From the NCBI RefSeq assembly GCF_034651555.1, contig NZ_JAYEEQ010000002.1, positions 62,001-126,000 of the forward strand: 64,000 nt of DNA, written 5' to 3'. The position numbers and the translations under genes were made by a program. Below, piece by piece: positions 25,313-34,092 of the stretch; positions within the stretch are counted from its first letter, which is position 1, and every line of letters begins with the position of its first letter. Source of the stretch: Aurantibrevibacter litoralis. GTDB taxonomy: Bacteria > Bacteroidota > Bacteroidia > Flavobacteriales > Flavobacteriaceae. A model generated the notes under the pieces. The model was not told the origin of the DNA, did not search any database, and saw only the letters and a list, made by a program, of their open reading frames with translations.

Positions 25313-27712
25313 TTACTTTCCTGTAATATGCAATTCGGTAAAATCCTTATTTACTTCAATAATATTGCTGCCGTTCAATTTCACTTCAGAAAAACTGACC
25401 TTTTCATTGTCCACCTCAATATATTTAATCTTAAAAGGTAGACCGTGCAAGCGGAGTTTAAATTTTTTGTAGGAGGTGATGAAGGAACCGTCTTTAAATT
25501 GTTGTAGAATGAGTTCGTTTTCTTTTCCTCTTAACTTAAAATTCCGTAAGCTGTAAAGCCCTTTTTTATAATCATAACCGTCTTGACTGTCTTCATAGAC
25601 CGAAGAGTTTTCGATACCTATTTTAAAATACACATCTAAAATGAGTTCTGTAATTTCCTTTTCTCCTACATATTGTTGTATGGGGTATTTCGGAATAATA
25701 GCTCCTTCTTTAATAAATAACGGAATCTTATCAATATCGGCTACCACCCATTTTTCCATACCCCCCTGAATGACTTCCCCATTCCAAAAATTATACCATT
25801 TGCCTCTTGGAATATACATACGCCTGCCTTTGGCATTGGGTTCTTGTACCGGACATACTAGAATTTGTTCTCCAAAAATAAATTCGTCTGTTCTAAAGTG
25901 GGTTTGGGTATCTTCCTGATCATAATGAACCAACGATTGTATCATAGGTACGCCTTCTTTGGCATATTTATAATACATGGTATACAAATAAGGTAAAAAC
26001 TGATACCTAAGTTCTATGAATTTACGAACAATATCGGTTACTTCATCATCAAAAGACCAAGGTTCTTGGTCGCCATGGTCGCCACTAGAATGTACTCTAC
26101 AAAAAGGGTGAAACACCCCCAGCTGTATCCATCGGGCAAAAAGCTCTCCATTGGGCTGTTCGGCAAAACCTCCAATATCCGAACCCACAAACGACATGCC
26201 ACTCATGCACATACGCTGCACTTGTACATTGGCAATCCATAAATGTTCCCATGTGGCCACATTGTCTCCAGTCCAGGTAGACGTGTAGCGTTGTGCGCCT
26301 GAATAGGCAGAACGCGTAATAACAAATGGTCGTTTAGGATACGAAAATTTCTTGACGCCCTCATAGGTGGCTCTTGCCATTTGTGTACCGTAAACATTAT
26401 GTGCTTTTCTATGGCTGCATGGATGGCCGTCATAATCATGGCGTACATCTAAAGGAAAAGTTTTTGTAGGTACTTCCATTACTGCAGGTTCGTTCATATC
26501 ATTCCAAACCCCTTTGATGCCAATTTCACCGATCAGATCCTTGTAAAGGCCTGCCCACCATTCCCGAACTTCAGGATTCGTGAAATCTGGAAAATTACAT
26601 TCTCCCGGCCATACTTTACCACGCATATAAGGCCCATCACCTCTTTTACAGAAATAATCATTGTCCTTGGCTTGTTGGTAGACCCAATAATCACTATCAA
26701 TTTTAATTCCCGGATCTATAATTGCCACGGTTTTGAAGCCGCTATCTGTAAGCTCCTTTACCATTTTCTTGGGATTTGGAAAATAGTTGTGGTTCCAGGT
26801 AAAGCATCTAAAGCCTTCCATATAATCAATATCTAAATAAATACCGTCACAGGGTATCTTCAATTTCCGAAAAGTATTGGCTATTTCTTTTACCCGACTT
26901 TCGGGATAATAACTCCATTTGGACTGATGAAATCCAAGGACCCACAAAGGCGGTAACTCCGGTTTCCCGGTTAAATCGGTATATGCCTTTACGACTTGCG
27001 GCATTTTTGGCCCATAGAAAAAATAATAGTTCATTTCGCCACCATCTGCCCAAAAACTGGTTACATTACGCCGTTCATGCGAAAAATCGAAATGCGTCCT
27101 AAAAGTATTGTCAAAGAAAATACCGTAGGCCATATTATTGTGAAGTCCCACATAAAATGGAATAGCTTTGTATAAAGGTTCCTGATCTTTTCCAAAAGCA
27201 TATTGATCGGTTGCCCAATTGTTGACCCGTTTTCCTTTAAGGTTAGAATGTGTGGCCTTATCGCCCATAGCGTAGAAACTTTCCGAAGATTGGGTTATTT
27301 TGCTCATTTTTACGGTATTACCACCGTACTCATAATTTTCTTCCCAATGAAAACCCAGCTCATCTTCGTTAATAATATGTCCGTCTAAATCGGATATCTG
27401 TATGCGCAGCGTCTTTTTGTCGACCAGTACTTTTAGCTTTTCAGTAACGACCCAAAATTCTGTACTTGCTTCAATCACTTCCAAATGATTGTAGCCGTTA
27501 CTTGCATCGTCGCTAATCGCATAAGAAAAATCGGGTTCAAATAAATTCTCGGTAGCGTAGCGAAACCGCAAGGCGGTATCTTGAAGTATGGTAAGCTCTA
27601 AAATCACACCGTTTTCGGTGGTAAAATAAATTCGATCTGTATCCCTACGATAATCAATAATCGTATTAGGGTATAGATTTCCTTTATATTCAAGTTCGGT
27701 ATTGGTAATCAT
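25313..27712 (-). CDS. Glycoside hydrolase family 31 (alpha-glucosidase-like)
   Basis: A 799-residue cytosolic-looking enzyme (no signal peptide) of the GH31 family, which releases alpha-linked glucose or xylose. The catalytic nucleophile Asp is in GVWNDMNEP near residue 405 and the acid/base Asp in STWTGDN near 482; the N-terminal galactose-mutarotase-like domain and C-terminal DUF5110-type beta domain are present by length. Substrate (maltose, isomaltose or other) cannot be told. Possibly co-transcribed with the M48 gene 37 nt downstream. Confidence 0.93.
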   Translation of the reverse strand: MITNTELEYKGNLYPNTIIDYRRDTDRIYFTTENGVILELTILQDTALRFRYATENLFEPDFSYAISDDASNGYNHLEVIEASTEFWVVTEKLKVLVDKKTLRIQISDLDGHIINEDELGFHWEENYEYGGNTVKMSKITQSSESFYAMGDKATHSNLKGKRVNNWATDQYAFGKDQEPLYKAIPFYVGLHNNMAYGIFFDNTFRTHFDFSHERRNVTSFWADGGEMNYYFFYGPKMPQVVKAYTDLTGKPELPPLWVLGFHQSKWSYYPESRVKEIANTFRKLKIPCDGIYLDIDYMEGFRCFTWNHNYFPNPKKMVKELTDSGFKTVAIIDPGIKIDSDYWVYQQAKDNDYFCKRGDGPYMRGKVWPGECNFPDFTNPEVREWWAGLYKDLIGEIGIKGVWNDMNEPAVMEVPTKTFPLDVRHDYDGHPCSHRKAHNVYGTQMARATYEGVKKFSYPKRPFVITRSAYSGAQRYTSTWTGDNVATWEHLWIANVQVQRMCMSGMSFVGSDIGGFAEQPNGELFARWIQLGVFHPFCRVHSSGDHGDQEPWSFDDEVTDIVRKFIELRYQFLPYLYTMYYKYAKEGVPMIQSLVHYDQEDTQTHFRTDEFIFGEQILVCPVQEPNAKGRRMYIPRGKWYNFWNGEVIQGGMEKWVVADIDKIPLFIKEGAIIPKYPIQQYVGEKEITELILDVYFKIGIENSSVYEDSQDGYDYKKGLYSLRNFKLRGKENELILQQFKDGSFITSYKKFKLRLHGLPFKIKYIEVDNEKVSFSEVKLNGSNIIEVNKDFTELHITGK

Positions 27713-27966
27713 ATTTCTCTTGTTATTGAAATGGACTTACAAAAAAAGAACATTAAAGGGTAATAATAAAACATTATCACAATCATATTTCAACTATAAC
27801 GTTGTAGGGTTCTGATATTAGTTAAAAACCATTATAAAATAGCTCAATTGACGATTATTTTAAATTTTCAACGCGCATTCTCAAAAAAGTGGAACGCTTT
27901 TTGAAAAGCGCTTAAAGATAGAATTAAATTCTTTTAGATATATTTACTAATCTTAATATTAAATTC

Positions 27967-28515
27967 ATGAAAAACGTAGCGTTATTTGCATTCCCTTTTT
28001 TAGCTTTATTTTTAATAGCCTGTGATGGATCTGACGGACCTCCGGGGCCTCCCGGTCGCGATGGACTAGACGGTGAAGACGGAATTAATATTTTGGGGGA
28101 GGTATTAGAAATTGAAGGGGATTTTTCGGCAGCCAACAATTATTCATTGTTTTTTGAATTTCCCCAAACCATAGAAGTTTTTGAATCGGATTTGGTGTTG
28201 GTGTTTATTTTGTTTGAACAAACCCAAGATGGTAACGGACAACCGGTAGATGTATGGCGCTTACTGCCCCAAACTCGGATATTAGATCAAGGTCTTTTGC
28301 AATACAATTTTGACCATACCTTTTTGGATGTCAACATTTTTATGGAATCGGACTTTGATTTAAGCACTTTACCCCCCGGCGATACCCAGAACCAAATCTT
28401 TAGGATTGCTGTGGTGCCTGCCGATTTTTCACAAAGCGCCAAGGTTGACTTCTCTAATCTCGATGCCCTAATGGGTACTTTAAATATAAAAGAGCAAGAC
28501 ATTAAAAAGTTTTAA
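27967..28515 (+). CDS. Lipoprotein with a short collagen-like stalk
   Basis: A 182-residue protein: signal peptide with lipobox ending LFLIAC (Cys19), immediately followed by six Gly-X-Y triplets (SDGPPGPPGRDGLDGEDG), then a globular beta-rich domain of about 140 residues with no family I recognise. The triplets would place the domain a little away from the membrane if they fold as a short stalk, which needs trimerisation. Its transcript is closed by a clear terminator. Function unknown. Confidence 0.8.
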   Translation: MKNVALFAFPFLALFLIACDGSDGPPGPPGRDGLDGEDGINILGEVLEIEGDFSAANNYSLFFEFPQTIEVFESDLVLVFILFEQTQDGNGQPVDVWRLLPQTRILDQGLLQYNFDHTFLDVNIFMESDFDLSTLPPGDTQNQIFRIAVVPADFSQSAKVDFSNLDALMGTLNIKEQDIKKF

Positions 28516-28547
28516 TCGCAATTAAACGAAACGCACATGAGATGCTC

Positions 28548-28594
28548 AAAAAAAAGGACTTCTTCATCGCTGTGAACAGAAGTCCTTTTTTTAA
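28548..28594 (+). terminator. Terminator after the collagen-like lipoprotein gene
   Basis: AAAAAGGACTTC and GAAGTCCTTTTT form a 12-bp stem with a 16-nt loop, ending in a T-run, 34 nt after the lipoprotein stop. Confidence 0.85.
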
Positions 28595-28646
28595 CAAAAG
28601 GGTGCAAATTGGCCCTACAGATGGGATGTAATTAAATTTGATTTCA

Positions 28647-29147
28647 ATGTTAAAAAATATCAGCTTATATCTTTTAATAGTGTGCTTTGGTTGCAAAGGC
28701 GTTTCTCAGGAAAAAGAAGACTTGACGAGCCAAAAAACGGCTGAAAAGAAACAATTCGCCATTACCAAAACCGAGGACGAATGGAAAAACCAGCTTACCG
28801 ATATTCAATTTTATATCCTTAGAAAAGCAGGCACCGAAACACCATTTAGCAGCCCATTATTAAATATAAAAGAAAAAGGAACTTATGCTTGCGCTGCGTG
28901 CGGCACAGCACTATTTAAAAGTGAGTACAAATTTGATTCCGGTACCGGATGGCCTAGTTTTGATAGGGAAATTCCCGGAAATGTGGCCTATGATCTGGAT
29001 TATGACCTTGGTTACAAACGCATAGTAGAGCACTGTGCCACCTGCGGGGGACATTTAGGGCATGTTTTTGACGATGGCCCCCGCAATACGACCGGAAAAA
29101 GGCATTGTATAAATGGTGCCGCACTACAATTTGTGCCTACCCCATAG
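28647..29147 (+). CDS. msrB: Peptide-methionine (R)-S-oxide reductase MsrB, lipoprotein form
   Basis: Repairs R-methionine sulfoxide in proteins. The 166-residue protein starts with a signal peptide and lipobox ending VCFGC, so it acts outside the cytoplasm. The MsrB domain has both zinc CxxC pairs (CAAC and CATC), the SGTGWPSF substrate segment, GHVFDDGP and the catalytic Cys in RHCINGAAL. The start at 28647 gives a clean signal peptide; an in-frame ATG at 28638 adds three residues. Electrons would have to come from a periplasmic thiol donor, not seen here. Confidence 0.92.
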   Translation: MLKNISLYLLIVCFGCKGVSQEKEDLTSQKTAEKKQFAITKTEDEWKNQLTDIQFYILRKAGTETPFSSPLLNIKEKGTYACAACGTALFKSEYKFDSGTGWPSFDREIPGNVAYDLDYDLGYKRIVEHCATCGGHLGHVFDDGPRNTTGKRHCINGAALQFVPTP

Positions 29148-29233
29148 GAACAATTTTATTCCAAAACAGATTTTTTTTTGAACCACCTTCTTTTAAAATG
29201 TAAATACTATTACCTCCTTTACGTTTGGTTTTG

Positions 29234-29241
29234 TATTTTTG
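29234..29241 (+). promoter_or_regulatory. Candidate -7 promoter element of lpdA
   Basis: TATTTTTG is a perfect TAnnTTTG match 33 nt before the lpdA ATG, leaving a short A-rich leader. No clear -33 TTG at the usual spacing. Confidence 0.4.
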
Positions 29242-29274
29242 CCCCGCACGATATAAGATCAAATAAAAATAACT

Positions 29275-30666
29275 ATGAGCACTTTCGATATTATTGTTTT
29301 GGGTAGTGGGCCTGGTGGATATGTTACTGCCATTAGAGCCTCTCAGTTGGGTTTTAAAACAGCGATTATAGAAAAGGAAAGTTTAGGCGGTGTTTGCCTT
29401 AACTGGGGATGTATTCCTACCAAAGCACTATTAAAATCAGCTCAAGTATTTGAATACTTACAACATGCAGGCGACTATGGGCTAAAAGCAGATGGTGTAG
29501 ACAAGGATTTTACTGCCGTGGTACAACGCAGTAGAAATGTGGCCGATGGTATGAGTAAGGGCGTGCAGTTTTTAATGAAGAAAAACAAGATCGAAGTTAT
29601 TAAGGGGCATGGCACTTTAAAGTCCGGCAAAAAAGTAGCTGTAAAAGCAGAAGACGGTACAGAAACGGAATACAGCGCGCAGCACATCATTATTGCTACC
29701 GGTGCCCGAAGCCGAGAATTGCCCAATCTTCCTCAGGACGGAAAAAAAATAATTGGATACCGACAGGCGATGACTTTGGAGAAACAACCCAAAAAATTAA
29801 TTGTCGTTGGTAGTGGTGCCATTGGTATTGAGTTTGCCTACTTCTACAATGCCATGGGCAGCGAGGTTACGGTGGTAGAATACTTGCCCAATATTGTTCC
29901 TGTGGAAGACGAAGATGTTTCCAAGCAATTGGAGCGCAGTTTTAAAAAGAGTGGAATTACCATTATGACTTCTGCCGAAGTAACTTCGGTAGATACATCG
30001 GGCGATGGTGTAAAAGCTACGGTTAAAACCGCCAAAGGGGAACAAATAGTAGAAGCGGACATTCTTCTTTCTGCGGTTGGCATCAAAACAAATATAGAAA
30101 ATATTGGCCTGGAAGCAGTAGGTATTGCCACGGATAGGGATAAGATTGTAGTGAATGATTATTACCAAACCAATATCCCCGGGTACTATGCCATTGGCGA
30201 TGTAACACCGGGGCAAGCTTTGGCGCATGTGGCTTCTGCCGAAGGTATTTTGTGTGTAGAAAAAATAGCCGGAATGCATGTAGAGGCCTTAGATTACGGC
30301 AACATCCCGGGTTGTACTTATTGTACACCAGAAATTGCTTCTGTGGGGCTTACGGAGAAACAAGCGCGTGAAAAAGGACTCGATATTAAAGTGGGTAAAT
30401 TTCCATTCTCGGCAAGTGGTAAAGCAAAAGCCAGTGGCGCTTCAGATGGTTTTGTAAAAGTGATTTTTGATGCCAAATACGGAGAATGGCTCGGTTGCCA
30501 CATGATTGGTGCCGGTGTTACCGACATGATCGCGGAGGCCGTTGTTGCGCGAAAATTAGAAGCTACGGGGCACGAAATACTAAAAGCAGTGCATCCGCAC
30601 CCTACCATGAGTGAAGCGGTTATGGAAGCCGTAGCCGATGCCTACGGAGAGGTCATCCATTTATAA
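29275..30666 (+). CDS. lpdA: Dihydrolipoyl dehydrogenase (E3)
   Basis: FAD enzyme that reoxidises lipoyl groups of the pyruvate and 2-oxoacid dehydrogenase complexes and the glycine cleavage system. In 463 residues it shows the FAD motif GSGPGG at 11-16, the redox disulfide Cys41/Cys46 in CLNWGCIPTK, the NAD motif GSGAIG near 180, the AIGDV FAD segment near 310 and the C-terminal catalytic HPHPTMSE. It is not next to other complex subunits, so it probably serves several complexes. DUF3817 follows within 25 nt. Confidence 0.96.
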   Translation: MSTFDIIVLGSGPGGYVTAIRASQLGFKTAIIEKESLGGVCLNWGCIPTKALLKSAQVFEYLQHAGDYGLKADGVDKDFTAVVQRSRNVADGMSKGVQFLMKKNKIEVIKGHGTLKSGKKVAVKAEDGTETEYSAQHIIIATGARSRELPNLPQDGKKIIGYRQAMTLEKQPKKLIVVGSGAIGIEFAYFYNAMGSEVTVVEYLPNIVPVEDEDVSKQLERSFKKSGITIMTSAEVTSVDTSGDGVKATVKTAKGEQIVEADILLSAVGIKTNIENIGLEAVGIATDRDKIVVNDYYQTNIPGYYAIGDVTPGQALAHVASAEGILCVEKIAGMHVEALDYGNIPGCTYCTPEIASVGLTEKQAREKGLDIKVGKFPFSASGKAKASGASDGFVKVIFDAKYGEWLGCHMIGAGVTDMIAEAVVARKLEATGHEILKAVHPHPTMSEAVMEAVADAYGEVIHL

Positions 30667-30691
30667 ATTCTTCCGAAAAAACCAAAAAGCA

Positions 30692-30985
30692 ATGTTACAA
30701 GCGTTTAGAATTACAGCCATTCTGGAGGGTATTTCGTATTTGCTCCTTTTTGGAGTTGGAATGCCCTTAAAATACGGGTTTCAGATAAAAGAACCCAACA
30801 TCTATATCGGATATGCTCATGGCTTTTTGTTTGTAGCCTATGTGGCTTTGGCCGTTCTTGTTTGTATTGAAAAAAGATGGGGGATTAAACGATTTTTAAT
30901 TTTATTTGGAGCTGCACTCCTTCCGTTTGCTACATTTTACATCGATAAAAAGTATTTAAAACCAATAACTCCCATTCTAAAATAG
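30692..30985 (+). CDS. DUF3817 family small membrane protein
   Basis: A 97-residue integral membrane protein with three hydrophobic segments (FRITAILEGISYLLLFGVGMP, YAHGFLFVAYVALAVLVCI, FLILFGAALLPFATFYI) and the conserved EG and HG motifs of DUF3817. The start at 30692 is the family start; a longer reading to 30638 overlaps the end of lpdA. It follows lpdA by 25 nt and ends 7 nt from the convergent sugar dehydrogenase gene. Function unknown. Confidence 0.82.
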   Translation: MLQAFRITAILEGISYLLLFGVGMPLKYGFQIKEPNIYIGYAHGFLFVAYVALAVLVCIEKRWGIKRFLILFGAALLPFATFYIDKKYLKPITPILK

Positions 30986-30992
30986 TAGGGGC

Positions 30993-32162
30993 TTACTTTG
31001 TTTCCTGATTCAATCGGTAAATAGCCCCATCGAAACTACATATATAAAGCTCGTTTTGGTTGTCTGTACCAAAGGAGGAGATATTTAATCCGCTATTCAA
31101 AAGTAATTCATTGTTACCTACCGAAGTGCCATTCACGGCAAGTGCCCAAATGCGACCCGATACAAAATCGGCATAAATGTAATGACTGCGCAATTGGGGC
31201 AACAGACTTCCCCGATACACATAGCCTCCGGTAATGGATACATCTCCGGCATTATGAGTGTATTCAAACACGGGCGGCACTAAGGATTCTGTATCGCATT
31301 CATTGCCCGAAAAACAAGCGGTACCTTCCAAAAAATTCCAACCATAATTTGCCCCTTTTTGAATAATATCTATTTCCTCAAGTTCGCCTTGACCAACATC
31401 GCCTGCCCACAATGCAGCGGTTTCTACGTCGAAGCTCATGCGCCAAGGATTGCGCAAGCCATACGCAAAAATTTCCCTTCGGAAGACCGTACTTTCTGCA
31501 TAAGGATTATCGGGCGGAATAGCGTAATTGAGACCGTCGTCCATGCCATTGACATCTATCCGAAGTATTGATCCGAGAAGATTCTCTCGGTTTTGGGCAT
31601 TTCCTTGCGGATCGCCGCCAGAACCACCATCGCCCACAGCAATATACAGAAATCCATCCGGTCCAAATGCCAATTGCCCTCCATTGTGGTTTGTAAACGG
31701 TTGCGGTATTTGAAGTAGTATGACTTCACTGTTTGCATCGGCATTATTAGCATCAGTCTCCATAACACTAAAACGGGATACTACGGTGGTATTTCTGGAG
31801 GTATTGTAATACACATAAAAGTAGCCATTAGTTGCAAAATCGGGATGAAAAACCATACCCAACAATCCCATTTCGTTCTCGCTATCATCTACCCTGTTAC
31901 CTATATCAAGAAAAACGGTGCTTTGTGGTACCGTAGTTTCATTTGGAAACACCAAGATACGCCCTCTTTGCTCTACCACAAAAATACGATTAGTTCCATC
32001 ATCAGGGCTTTGCACATCCAAAGGGCGGCTAAATCGAAGTTCCGGAAATGCATTGGTGAGGCGTACCGTAAACGTATCGGGTAGATTGTTCGCTCCATTA
32101 TCCGAATCATTACGACTGCAGGAACCCAAAAGAAGAAACAGTATAAGCCATTGATATCTCAT
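30993..32162 (-). CDS. PQQ-type glucose/sorbosone dehydrogenase-like lipoprotein
   Basis: A 389-residue protein of the soluble glucose dehydrogenase (GdhB/YliI-like) six-bladed propeller family. The signal peptide ends in lipobox LLLGSC. Family motifs include GLLGMVFHPDF, NHNGGQLAFGPDG (with the catalytic-type His), GLRNPWRMSFD and GDVGQGELEEID. It probably oxidises an aldose in the periplasm or at the outer membrane using PQQ if that cofactor is available; the window contains no pqq synthesis genes. It follows aroQ by 105 nt on the same strand. Confidence 0.88.
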   Translation of the reverse strand: MRYQWLILFLLLGSCSRNDSDNGANNLPDTFTVRLTNAFPELRFSRPLDVQSPDDGTNRIFVVEQRGRILVFPNETTVPQSTVFLDIGNRVDDSENEMGLLGMVFHPDFATNGYFYVYYNTSRNTTVVSRFSVMETDANNADANSEVILLQIPQPFTNHNGGQLAFGPDGFLYIAVGDGGSGGDPQGNAQNRENLLGSILRIDVNGMDDGLNYAIPPDNPYAESTVFRREIFAYGLRNPWRMSFDVETAALWAGDVGQGELEEIDIIQKGANYGWNFLEGTACFSGNECDTESLVPPVFEYTHNAGDVSITGGYVYRGSLLPQLRSHYIYADFVSGRIWALAVNGTSVGNNELLLNSGLNISSFGTDNQNELYICSFDGAIYRLNQETK

Positions 32163-32267
32163 TTCACCAATTTTAGATTATCGTCTAGGGTTTAGAATGC
32201 AACGGAGGAAACGAGAAACTATTGTACATTTTTAATTTAAAAAAGCCCACCCATGGCTCACATACAA

Positions 32268-32681
32268 CTATAAAAAACTCTGTATGGCCAGATCATAACT
32301 CTGAAGTCCAAAACCCAACACAACCCCTTTGGCTCCGCTGGAAATATAAGAAACATGTCTAAAATCTTCTCTCTTGAACGTATTGGAGATATGCACTTCT
32401 ACAACCGGCGTACTTATGGCTTTTACGGCATCACCAATGCCCACCGAGGTATGTGTATACGCCGCCGCATTAAGAATAATACCGTCATATGAAAAACCAA
32501 CGGCTTGTATCTTGTCTATAAGTGCTCCTTCGATGTTCGACTGAAAATATTCTAATTGCACTGTTTTAAACTTAAATTGCAGCTGTGTAAAATAATCCTG
32601 AAATGTGGTACTTCCATAGACCTCAGGCTCCCTTTTTCCCAATAGATTCAGGTTGGGACCATTAATAATTATTAATTTCAT
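32268..32681 (-). CDS. aroQ: 3-dehydroquinate dehydratase, type II
   Basis: Third step of the shikimate pathway. The 137-residue protein has NGPNLNLLGKREPEVYG with the catalytic Tyr, QSNIEGALID, the NAAAYTHTSVGI segment, and the catalytic His in VEVHISN followed by REDFRHVSY. Length matches the dodecameric type II enzyme. It is divergent from xerD across a 493-nt gap. Confidence 0.94.
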   Translation of the reverse strand: MKLIIINGPNLNLLGKREPEVYGSTTFQDYFTQLQFKFKTVQLEYFQSNIEGALIDKIQAVGFSYDGIILNAAAYTHTSVGIGDAVKAISTPVVEVHISNTFKREDFRHVSYISSGAKGVVLGFGLQSYDLAIQSFL

Positions 32682-32711
32682 GTGTTTCTATTTATTCTTT
32701 TATCGGTCATG

Positions 32712-32733
32712 CTTCGACTGCCCTCAGCACAGG
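32712..32733 (+). repeat. Solo copy of the mini-hairpin module
   Basis: CTTCGACTGCCCTCAGCAC and the following AGG match the module inserted in the structured repeats at about 18 of 22 positions, without the rest of the element. Short CTTCGACTGC-like repeats of this type are, to my knowledge, common between genes in Flavobacteriia. Confidence 0.55.
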
Positions 32734-33162
32734 AATGTAACTCGCCAATACGCTCTCTTGTGTGTTGCACTTTATAGCATGGCTCGTTTCATGTATTTGT
32801 GTTTATTGTTTTTCAGCCCACCTACGGTGCATTCAAGGAAACATCGCCCTCGATTATTAAAAAATAATTAGGGCTATTTTATCAACACAAATATTTACAA
32901 ATCATTGATTATTAATTATTCACATCGATTACTACAGCTCCCTTTTTTAATACCTACCCGCTTACCCCATTCAGGTAGGTTCTGAGCTCGGAATTTGAGT
33001 TTTTCAACTACAATTTCAATGATACCCGAGATGATTTCGTAAAAGTATCTAAAAAAATTGTCAGAAAAAAGAATTACACCGCCGTGGAAGTTGTATCCTG
33101 AACGGGTATTGCCGTACACAATGCAAATGTTAGACTCTCTTTTTATTAAAACACAATTGGTC

Positions 33163-33170
33163 TATCTTTG
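33163..33170 (+). promoter_or_regulatory. Candidate -7 element abutting the xerD start
   Basis: TATCTTTG, a perfect TAnnTTTG match, ends 4 nt before the xerD ATG. If used, transcription would start at or near the A of ATG, giving a leaderless or near-leaderless mRNA. Confidence 0.4.
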
Positions 33171-33174
33171 AGGT

Positions 33175-34071
33175 ATGAATTGGCGACAAGCATTGCAAGA
33201 CTACCTGCATTATCTGCAAATAGAACGGGGACTTTCTCATAACTCTATTACGAACTATAGCTTGGATTTGCACAAACTCATCGCTTTTTTGGAATCCAAT
33301 AAAAATGCACCTAGTCCCGTTGCCATAGACAAAGGAATGGTACAACAATTTATTTATGAAATTTCAAAAACCCTAAACCCCAGAACACAAGCCCGTATTA
33401 TATCGGCATTGAAGGGGTTTTTTAATTATTTGGTCTTTGAGGATTACCGCAAAGACAATCCTATGGATTTGGTGGAGTCTCCAAAAATTGGACGAAAATT
33501 ACCAGATACCTTATCCGAGGATGAAATAAACCAACTTATTTCGGCCATCGATTTGTCCAGTCCCGAAGGAGAACGCAACCGTGCCATCTTAGAAACGCTA
33601 TACGGCTGCGGCTTGCGTGTTTCAGAACTTACCGGGCTTGCACTATCTGATTTATTTTTTGAAGAAGGTTTTATTAAAGTAAAAGGCAAAGGCGATAAAC
33701 AACGGTTTGTTCCTATTAGTGCTATCAATAAAAAGTATATAATCTGCTATGTTCAGACGATACGAGCGAAACAAAAAGCGCAGAAAAATTTTGAAGATAT
33801 CCTCTTTTTAAACCGTCGTGGCAAACAACTAACTCGGGCTATGGTCTTTACAATCATTAAACGGCTTGCCGAAAAAATTGGATTACACAAAACCATTAGT
33901 CCGCACACCTTACGCCATTCCTTTGCCACTCATTTATTGCAGAACGGAGCCGACTTAAGATCTATTCAACTGATGTTAGGGCACGAAAGCATTACGACCA
34001 CAGAAATTTACATGCATTTAGATCGCTCCTATTTAATAGAGGTTTTAAACACCTATCATCCCCGAAAATAG
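33175..34071 (+). CDS. xerD: Tyrosine recombinase XerD
   Basis: Site-specific recombinase that resolves chromosome dimers at dif. The 298-residue protein has a SAM-like core-binding N-terminal domain (about 1-100) and a catalytic domain with Arg near 148 (GCGLRVSEL), the HTLRH box near 244-248, His in LGHESITTTEIY near 269 and the nucleophile Tyr near 279. No mobile-element context, so a housekeeping role is likely. It ends 21 nt from the convergent NADH dehydrogenase gene. Confidence 0.9.
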   Translation: MNWRQALQDYLHYLQIERGLSHNSITNYSLDLHKLIAFLESNKNAPSPVAIDKGMVQQFIYEISKTLNPRTQARIISALKGFFNYLVFEDYRKDNPMDLVESPKIGRKLPDTLSEDEINQLISAIDLSSPEGERNRAILETLYGCGLRVSELTGLALSDLFFEEGFIKVKGKGDKQRFVPISAINKKYIICYVQTIRAKQKAQKNFEDILFLNRRGKQLTRAMVFTIIKRLAEKIGLHKTISPHTLRHSFATHLLQNGADLRSIQLMLGHESITTTEIYMHLDRSYLIEVLNTYHPRK

Positions 34072-34092
34072 TACTCTATCACACCTTACCTT

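Larger units (their letters stand above)
32682..33174. other. Gene-free gap between aroQ and xerD
   Basis: AT-rich intergenic stretch of 493 nt. It holds a solo copy of the mini-hairpin module (32712-32733), a hairpin ACCTACC/GGTAGGT at about 32954-32982, and a -7 element just before xerD. Short reading frames cross it on both strands but none resembles a known protein or has convincing coding character. Confidence 0.6.

Noticed and set aside
29520..29540. Match to the mini-hairpin module inside lpdA (CGCAGTAGAAAT)
   Set aside because: Only a dozen bases match and they lie in a conserved coding region; expected by chance.
32916..33119. 67-codon minus-strand ORF in the aroQ-xerD gap
   Set aside because: No resemblance to any family; gap is AT-rich and the frame ends without clear coding bias. 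A decayed gene cannot be excluded.
33175..34071. xerD as an integrase of a mobile element
   Set aside because: No flanking attachment repeats, cargo or tRNA; length and motifs fit the housekeeping recombinase.
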